From Sulfolobales archaeon HS-7 (lineage in GTDB: Archaea; Thermoproteota; Thermoprotei_A; Sulfolobales; Sulfolobaceae): a stretch of 64,000 bases of DNA. A program made the translations under genes and the position numbers. Shown here in pieces: positions 58,237 through 64,000 of this stretch (its first letter is position 1; every line of letters starts with the position of its first letter). The stretch lies in the NCBI GenBank assembly GCA_019704295.1, contig AP024596.1, positions 1,816,001 through 1,880,000 of the forward strand. Reading direction: 5' to 3'. A model generated the notes under the pieces. The model worked only from the letters and a program-made list of their open reading frames with translations. It was not told the DNA's origin and did no database searches.

Positions 58237-59381
58237 GGAAATATTCCCAGCTTTTTAGCAACCTTTTCCGTTAATTCATCGACTTCCTTTACCACTTCTT
58301 CCGAAAACGTAACCACCTTCTCATCGCCGCTTTCCCTTCCTAAGGATATCACTCTTTCTCTCGTCGCCTTCAAATTCCTTATCATCTCAACCAATCTAGG
58401 ATCGTTTTCCGCCGTGGAGTCCACATATCTCTCGGCGTCCCTTATGTTATTATATATATCATTCAGCTCCTTCATGTACTTTATAGGTGTTTTTAATTCC
58501 TCAGAGAGAAGCGCCCCAACCTTCTCAAAGTCGTCTATTTCCCGAGGTGCCACGTACTTAAGGATTACTAAATCTTCCTCCGTGGCCTTCATTCTGCCGT
58601 TCAAGATTGCGTTGGCTGCAATCACCTTGAGTACCTTACCCTTTCTCCTATCACTCAGGTGTATCCCTTTCTCCTCTAATATAGCGTAAAGTTTGAGCAA
58701 CTTACTCTTAATACCCGAGAGATCTACTTCCCTAAGCTTATTATATATGTTGTCAACATCCTCAACAGTTAACATTGGCTTCTCAATTATCCACTTAGTG
58801 GAGAACTCGATATCCCACGCAGCGTCCAATAGTTCCCTCCACATTTCCTCCCCTACAGGTTTAGCATTATGCCTTAACAGTATCCTATCGTATAGGGCCT
58901 CTAACTCCGGTTCATCAGGAACTCTATTACTGGCTCCTATTAACGTACGTAATGGAGTCCTTATTACGTTATATCCGTCGTATATTACCCTTTCATTCAA
59001 AAGCGAAAGAAGGGCGTTTAAAATCGCTGAATTGGCGTTAAATATTTCGTCTAGAAAAGCTATTTCGCTCTCCGGCAGCCTATCCTTAGTTATCCTCATG
59101 TATTTTCCTTCTCTAAGGCTATTAATGTCTAGAGCACCAAAGAGCTCAGCAGGTTCTGTATATTTTGTAAGCAAATACATGAAGAACTTTGCGTTTATAA
59201 GTTCGGCAGCCCTTCTAGCTATAGCGGATTTAGCCGTACCTGGTTCTCCTATTAGAACTACGTGTTCCTTTGTAAGTAGCGATATGGTTATCAGCCTCGA
59301 TTCTTCTTCCCTCCCTACAAACGGCGCTGAGAGTTGTTCCATGAACTTTCTTGCAATTTCCAACACATTAGATGAACTCAA
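58233..59381 (-). CDS. moxR: MoxR-family AAA+ ATPase
   Basis: The 382-residue protein has Walker [17 protein letters not shown], Walker [16 protein letters not shown], sensor 1 [20 protein letters not shown] and the C-terminal lid with coiled tail. MoxR/RavA ATPases remodel protein complexes with a VWA partner. The VWA gene follows with ATGA overlap. A nucleotidyltransferase-like gene precedes it by 69 bp on the same strand, which makes an unusual three-gene set. Confidence 0.92.
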   Translation of the reverse strand: MSSSNVLEIARKFMEQLSAPFVGREEESRLITISLLTKEHVVLIGEPGTAKSAIARRAAELINAKFFMYLLTKYTEPAELFGALDINSLREGKYMRITKDRLPESEIAFLDEIFNANSAILNALLSLLNERVIYDGYNVIRTPLRTLIGASNRVPDEPELEALYDRILLRHNAKPVGEEMWRELLDAAWDIEFSTKWIIEKPMLTVEDVDNIYNKLREVDLSGIKSKLLKLYAILEEKGIHLSDRRKGKVLKVIAANAILNGRMKATEEDLVILKYVAPREIDDFEKVGALLSEELKTPIKYMKELNDIYNNIRDAERYVDSTAENDPRLVEMIRNLKATRERVISLGRESGDEKVVTFSEEVVKEVDELTEKVAKKLGIFP

Positions 59382-59450
59382 TAGATACCACTATTATACA
59401 GTGTTCCCCGTCTATTAAAAACACTTTTCAAGAACATTAGGATTTTTTAA

Positions 59451-60170
59451 CTAAACGTCCTCAGGTTCATCGTACCACTTAACTTTTTCGCCTATCTTAG
59501 ATCTCATCTTCCACTTCATGCTCTTTGGAGATTTCTCTATAGCCTGATATAAGAAATCTAGTTTATCCCTCACTGTTCTGTCCTTTACATACTCCCCAAC
59601 TCTCTTTAGATTAATGGTGAAAGTTTTGTAAAATCCCCAATCGTCAGATAAGACAGATAAAACTCTTCTTAAGTCTATCGTCTTATTGGTATCGCTGTCC
59701 CCAAAAGTAAGATCGGTTAATAGAGCTGCTATATCCTTTATGTCGTTTTCTGTTAGTTTCACTACCTGCATTTTCGTTAACAATAAGTCGGAGGGAGGGA
59801 TAGTTGGCGAGAATGAGAGGATCCTCTCCCCTAACCTTATTACATGACACATTTTAAAGTCGTCGAGGAACACGTCAGTATCGGTGTCTAACAGGAGATC
59901 CCGGTATATTAACCTTGAAAAACCATGTAATGCGTTAAATCTAGAGTTCGGTTCAAAGCCGTTTTTCTCAAAGAATTTATCTAGTTTACCCCTGTATTTA
60001 GAGATAGTGTAGTAATCTACATCCTTGTACTCCCTACTGTAGACCTCGCTCCCTATTTTAGCTAGGTAGGCCACGGCAATACCGCCAATTAACCTGAGCT
60101 GTATGCCCTCAATTTCAGCCTTTTTCACTACTTCTAACCCCCTTTCCAGTCCCTTATCCTTAGGTATCAA
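59451..60170 (-). CDS. Nucleotidyltransferase-like protein (AbiEii-like fold)
   Basis: The 239-residue protein has LRLIGGIAVAYLAKIG followed by SREYKDVDYYTISKYRGKLDKFF, i.e. a GG...x~20-D-x-D pattern of polymerase-beta-type nucleotidyltransferases, as in AbiEii toxins and related unassigned families. Later residues (TDVFLDDFKMCHVI, SDLLLTKMQVVKLTENDIKDIAALL) match the conserved second half of that group. It could be an NTase that modifies RNA or protein. It lies 69 bp before moxR. No antitoxin-like AbiEi partner is visible, so a toxin role is unproven. Confidence 0.7.
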   Translation of the reverse strand: MIPKDKGLERGLEVVKKAEIEGIQLRLIGGIAVAYLAKIGSEVYSREYKDVDYYTISKYRGKLDKFFEKNGFEPNSRFNALHGFSRLIYRDLLLDTDTDVFLDDFKMCHVIRLGERILSFSPTIPPSDLLLTKMQVVKLTENDIKDIAALLTDLTFGDSDTNKTIDLRRVLSVLSDDWGFYKTFTINLKRVGEYVKDRTVRDKLDFLYQAIEKSPKSMKWKMRSKIGEKVKWYDEPEDV

Positions 60171-60853
60171 GTTCGTTCCCTCTAATCAACGATATGAGAT
60201 TAACTTCGAAAGGTTTTTAAAAGGTCTTTTGGTAGTGATCTCCCTACTAACGCAGTATCTCCCTATTTTCTCCTTTTCGTAGTAACCTACCTGCAGTGGA
60301 GGTTCCATCGAATTCTGTAAGGGGCCTTTCATCTATCCCTAGAAGAGACTTTCGCGTTCTTAACTGCAAATGGCCCTTTCCTGAATCTTACGTAACTAAC
60401 GTTAACAGTTATTTGAATAAGGTTGAAGGAATTGAAAGTCTTCAATAGTTTTTTGTTGAACTGTAGAGTCTCCTGGAGTTTGGCATGAGACGACATAATT
60501 AGCTCAGACGTTGTTTTAAATGAAATTAACTCACGTTTAAGACGTAAGTATTTCCTGTAAGCTTTCGGCTTATTCCTTTATGTTTTAAAGTTCTCTCGAT
60601 GAGAAAGAACTTTTTGAATTACTAGTGTATCCTGCTAACACGCTATTTCCTAAATCTTAGTGAATTTAATAATAATTGACATAAAGCAATTGGAGATTCT
60701 CAAATCCAACTAACTCATCATAACAACTTATAAACTAGCGCGGAATTCAGGAAAGTGCTATTACGTTTTAATGCATAAGTGAACCTCTACGAAGTGTCTT
60801 TACCAGTGAATTTTTACCTCGACTTTCTGGGAGAAATCCAAACTAAAAACAGA
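60171..60853. other. Gene-free spacer with family A repeat
   Basis: 683 bases without a gene. It contains family A copy 2 (60371-60488) and, near 60712-60740, a ggaattcaggaaagtgct block that resembles 55075-55100, the tail of copy 1. The left end holds the promoter of the nucleotidyltransferase-like gene. Confidence 0.5.
60371..60488 (+). repeat. Dispersed intergenic repeat family A, copy 2
   Basis: Best match to 54971-55090. Shared: ctttcctgaat-tta, the exact 17-base cgtaactaacgttaaca, ggaattgaaagtcttcaat, and cctggagtttgg. Three small gaps. There is no open reading frame across it, so conservation is not due to protein. Confidence 0.65.
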
Positions 60854-60938
60854 TGCGGGGGATGGGACTTGAACCCACGCAGGCCTACGCCATCGGGTCC
60901 TAAGCCCGACCCCTTTGACCAAGCTCGGGCACCCCCGC
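60854..60938 (-). tRNA. tRNA-Leu (TAG)
   Basis: A class II tRNA of 85 nt with a long variable arm. Acceptor GCGGGGG/CCCCCGC, discriminator A; T arm GTGGG-TTCAAGT-CCCAT (with a final wobble); anticodon stem TCGGG/CCCGA flanks CTTAGGA, anticodon TAG. The long variable stem (GGCGTAGGCC-type) and discriminator A fit Leu. There is no intron and no CCA. Confidence 0.94.
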
Positions 60939-60981
60939 ACGTATTCATCTACAAAAACTTACCTATTATGTTTTTCGCAGA

Positions 60982-61254
60982 CTAATCCCTTATCGTCTCT
61001 AGAAGAGATACTATGTTCCACACTAGAATCCTAGTGTGTGTTGGCATGTTAGGATCCTGACTAATTTCCTCGAGAATTCCCACAGCGCTAGCAGCTCTCA
61101 CCGCTGGACTTACCCCCTGATCTTGAAGCTGCTTGACAGCATCAGTAGCAGCTCTTCTTATATTCCTAGGGGCAGTAGTGTCATTGATAATTTTCGTCAA
61201 AAGTGAGATGGCCTGCTTTATTTTAGCGTCGTTACCGTACGCTTCCTCTGTCAT
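60982..61254 (-). CDS. UPF0147 family protein
   Basis: From the ATG at 61254 the product has 90 residues: [43 protein letters not shown] and so on, matching UPF0147, a small all-helical archaeal family of unknown function. I reject a start 14 codons upstream because it would overlap the divergent promoter; the chosen ATG has GGTGAT five bases before it. It diverges from the UPF0148 gene with a 43-bp gap. Confidence 0.9.
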   Translation of the reverse strand: MTEEAYGNDAKIKQAISLLTKIINDTTAPRNIRRAATDAVKQLQDQGVSPAVRAASAVGILEEISQDPNMPTHTRILVWNIVSLLETIRD

Positions 61255-61297
61255 AAAAATCACCAGCTTTATTTTCGTTAAACTAATATTTATCAAT
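61255..61297. promoter_or_regulatory. Shared 43-bp divergent promoter
   Basis: For the plus gene, tttatttt (61268-61275) is a TATA-like box ~25-30 nt before its ATG, implying a leaderless mRNA. For the minus gene, ataaatatta (61283-61292) is the TATA-like box, with GGTGAT close to the ATG, implying a short SD-bearing leader. The two boxes nearly touch, so occupancy of one may hinder the other. Confidence 0.45.
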
Positions 61298-61642
61298 ATG
61301 GTTTCTACTGAAAAGAAGGCTGCAGAAATACTTAGACAAGGAGGAGTTATGTTATCGGAGAGTTGCCCCGTGTGCGGCTATCCTCTTTTTAAGTTGAAAA
61401 GTGGTGAGGTCGTTTGTGCGGAGCATGGCAAAGTTTACATTGTAAGAGATGAGAAGGAGGAGAACAAGGTAAAGAGAGATGTCATTCTTCAATCGATTGA
61501 AGAACAGCTCCTCATGCTAGCAACAACTACATTGGAGGAATTAAAAAAGGAACCTAATGATGAGAACAGTATAACTCAGCTATTAAGGTACTTAGACGCC
61601 ATCGAGAAAGTCAGCAGAATAAGAACTCAAAGTAATTCTTGA
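61298..61642 (+). CDS. UPF0148 protein (Sjogren p27-like zinc ribbon)
   Basis: The 114-residue product from ATG 61298 starts [40 protein letters not shown], with a zinc ribbon (CPVC...C) like human autoantigen p27. A helical tail follows ([23 protein letters not shown]). Function unknown. An upstream extension of the frame is not supported, as it runs through the divergent gene. Its end overlaps tmk by 16 bp on the other strand. Confidence 0.88.
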   Translation: MVSTEKKAAEILRQGGVMLSESCPVCGYPLFKLKSGEVVCAEHGKVYIVRDEKEENKVKRDVILQSIEEQLLMLATTTLEELKKEPNDENSITQLLRYLDAIEKVSRIRTQSNS

Positions 61643-62154
61643 ATTATTCCTTCAAGTTTACTGTATAAAACATCTTTTGGCTCCCTCCCGTCAAGAATTA
61701 TAAAGTCGAACTTTTCAGCCAGGTATAGGTAAATTTCCCTTACTTTAGAGAGCTTTTCCCTCTTTTCCTGGAAATCGAACTTGTCTGCAGAAATTCGTGC
61801 TAACGCGAGTTCAACCGGTAAATCAATTAGAACAGTCCTTTCGGGATAAGGAAACTTCCTGTTAACCTCAAGAACCCACTCAATTCCCGCTTCATATTGA
61901 TATGCTACGGAGGAGAAGAAATATCTATCAAAAAGGTACAAAGACGCCTTAGGTAAAGACTTTAAATGAATTTCCCTATCAGCAGCGAAAAGCAACGCCA
62001 ACTCAACAGGATCTTTCCACCGACTTGACTCAATTAGCTTAGTATACATTTCAGTGTAAGGTTCCGCCGATACGTGTACTCCAGGCACTTTCACCATACC
62101 CGCCAACGTAGTTTTTCCAGCGCCATCAATTCCCTCCAATGCTAAGATTTTCAT
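61627..62154 (-). CDS. tmk: dTMP kinase
   Basis: It phosphorylates dTMP to dTDP. The 175-residue protein has the P-loop ALEGIDGAGKTTLAG, the DR motif LFDRYFFSSVAYQ, and the LID and base-binding parts ERTVLIDLPVELAL. It is shorter than bacterial enzymes but typical for crenarchaea. The ATG is only ~16 nt after the 3' end of the 23S rRNA on the same strand, with AGGTG as a possible ribosome-binding site, so it may be read from the rRNA promoter. It works in the same pathway as dcd. Confidence 0.93.
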   Translation of the reverse strand: MKILALEGIDGAGKTTLAGMVKVPGVHVSAEPYTEMYTKLIESSRWKDPVELALLFAADREIHLKSLPKASLYLFDRYFFSSVAYQYEAGIEWVLEVNRKFPYPERTVLIDLPVELALARISADKFDFQEKREKLSKVREIYLYLAEKFDFIILDGREPKDVLYSKLEGIIQELL

Positions 62155-62170
62155 GAGAAAACACCTTTAG

Positions 62171-64000
<1,830 letters not shown>

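Noticed and set aside
58693..59418. A 241-codon plus-strand frame opposite moxR
   Set aside because: It is a shadow of moxR; Ser/Leu-rich with no domain, while the minus strand has all AAA+ motifs.
59451..60170. AbiE toxin-antitoxin system
   Set aside because: The NTase-like protein has no AbiEi-type antitoxin partner; the neighbours are MoxR and VWA instead.
60779..60985. A 68-codon plus-strand frame
   Set aside because: It runs straight through the tRNA-Leu gene; no protein family match.

Overview
The window looks like a piece of a thermoacidophilic crenarchaeal chromosome of the order Sulfolobales. The evidence is the set of genes: reverse gyrase, two Alba chromatin proteins, TBP, topoisomerase VI, aIF1A, aIF2-beta, aRF1, eIF5A with deoxyhypusine synthase, SRP19/SRP54, NMD3, RtcB, and tRNA-Lys genes with short introns at the canonical archaeal position. 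Promoters are archaeal TATA type with many leaderless or near-leaderless starts. Protein genes are AT-rich and the 23S rRNA is GC-rich. I cannot fix the genus from sequence alone.

Layout. 1-3.1 kb: edge of an SDR gene, a DUF1028 protein, a RelE-like toxin and a decayed IS4-type transposase. 3.5-8 kb: tRNA-Asp, DUF998 membrane protein, Ard1-type N-acetyltransferase, SRP19 and ribosomal S8e, an unusual ThDP-enzyme homologue, tRNA-Val. 8-13.4 kb: an APC permease, small orphan genes, the Ogg2 8-oxoguanine glycosylase and tRNA-Lys(CTT), separated by long AT-rich spacers that carry degenerate dispersed repeats. 13.4-25 kb: information processing and chromatin (TBP, Alba1, ATP-dependent DNA ligase, coiled-coil/DUF373 pair, reverse gyrase, Alba2). 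25.7-33.2 kb: Lhr helicase, a frameshifted threonine synthase, RtcB and deoxyhypusine synthase. 33.2-39 kb: Topo VI B and A, a 57-residue zinc ribbon, a candidate C/D box sRNA, eIF5A, SRP54, a Pus10-like protein. 39-52.7 kb: tRNA-Lys(TTT), aIF1A-RIO1-Dim2, PD-(D/E)XK-like protein, aRF1, thiolase, MtaB-like methylthiotransferase, aIF2-beta-DUF424-NMD3-RNase HII-TGS protein, RqcH, Mut7-C and AMMECR1 proteins, DedA with a DtxR-like regulator. 53-60.2 kb: DUF202, EVE, class V aminotransferase, dCTP deaminase, and a nucleotidyltransferase-like/MoxR/VWA operon. 60.8-64 kb: tRNA-Leu, UPF0147/UPF0148 divergent pair, dTMP kinase and the 3' part of 23S rRNA, which runs off the right edge.

How it works together. 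Most genes serve translation and its quality control: initiation factors, release factor, ribosome maturation by RIO1/Dim2/NMD3, stalled-nascent-chain handling by RqcH, hypusination of eIF5A, and tRNA splicing with RtcB next to intron-bearing tRNAs. A second theme is DNA topology and packaging: reverse gyrase, Topo VI, two Alba proteins, ligase, TBP.

Most notable observations: (1) three genes (SDR, threonine synthase, aRF1) each become continuous if one base is removed from a short homopolymer run; (2) two families of degenerate intergenic repeats not explained by genes; (3) conserved-family proteins that lack catalytic motifs (DRG-like protein without a P-loop, Pus10 homologue without its catalytic signature, ThDP enzyme without the catalytic Glu); (4) a 10-bp inverted repeat just upstream of the TATA box of the DtxR-like regulator; (5) a candidate C/D box sRNA before eIF5A. 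I found no CRISPR array and no clear complete new defence system; the NTase-MoxR-VWA operon is the nearest candidate for an undescribed module.
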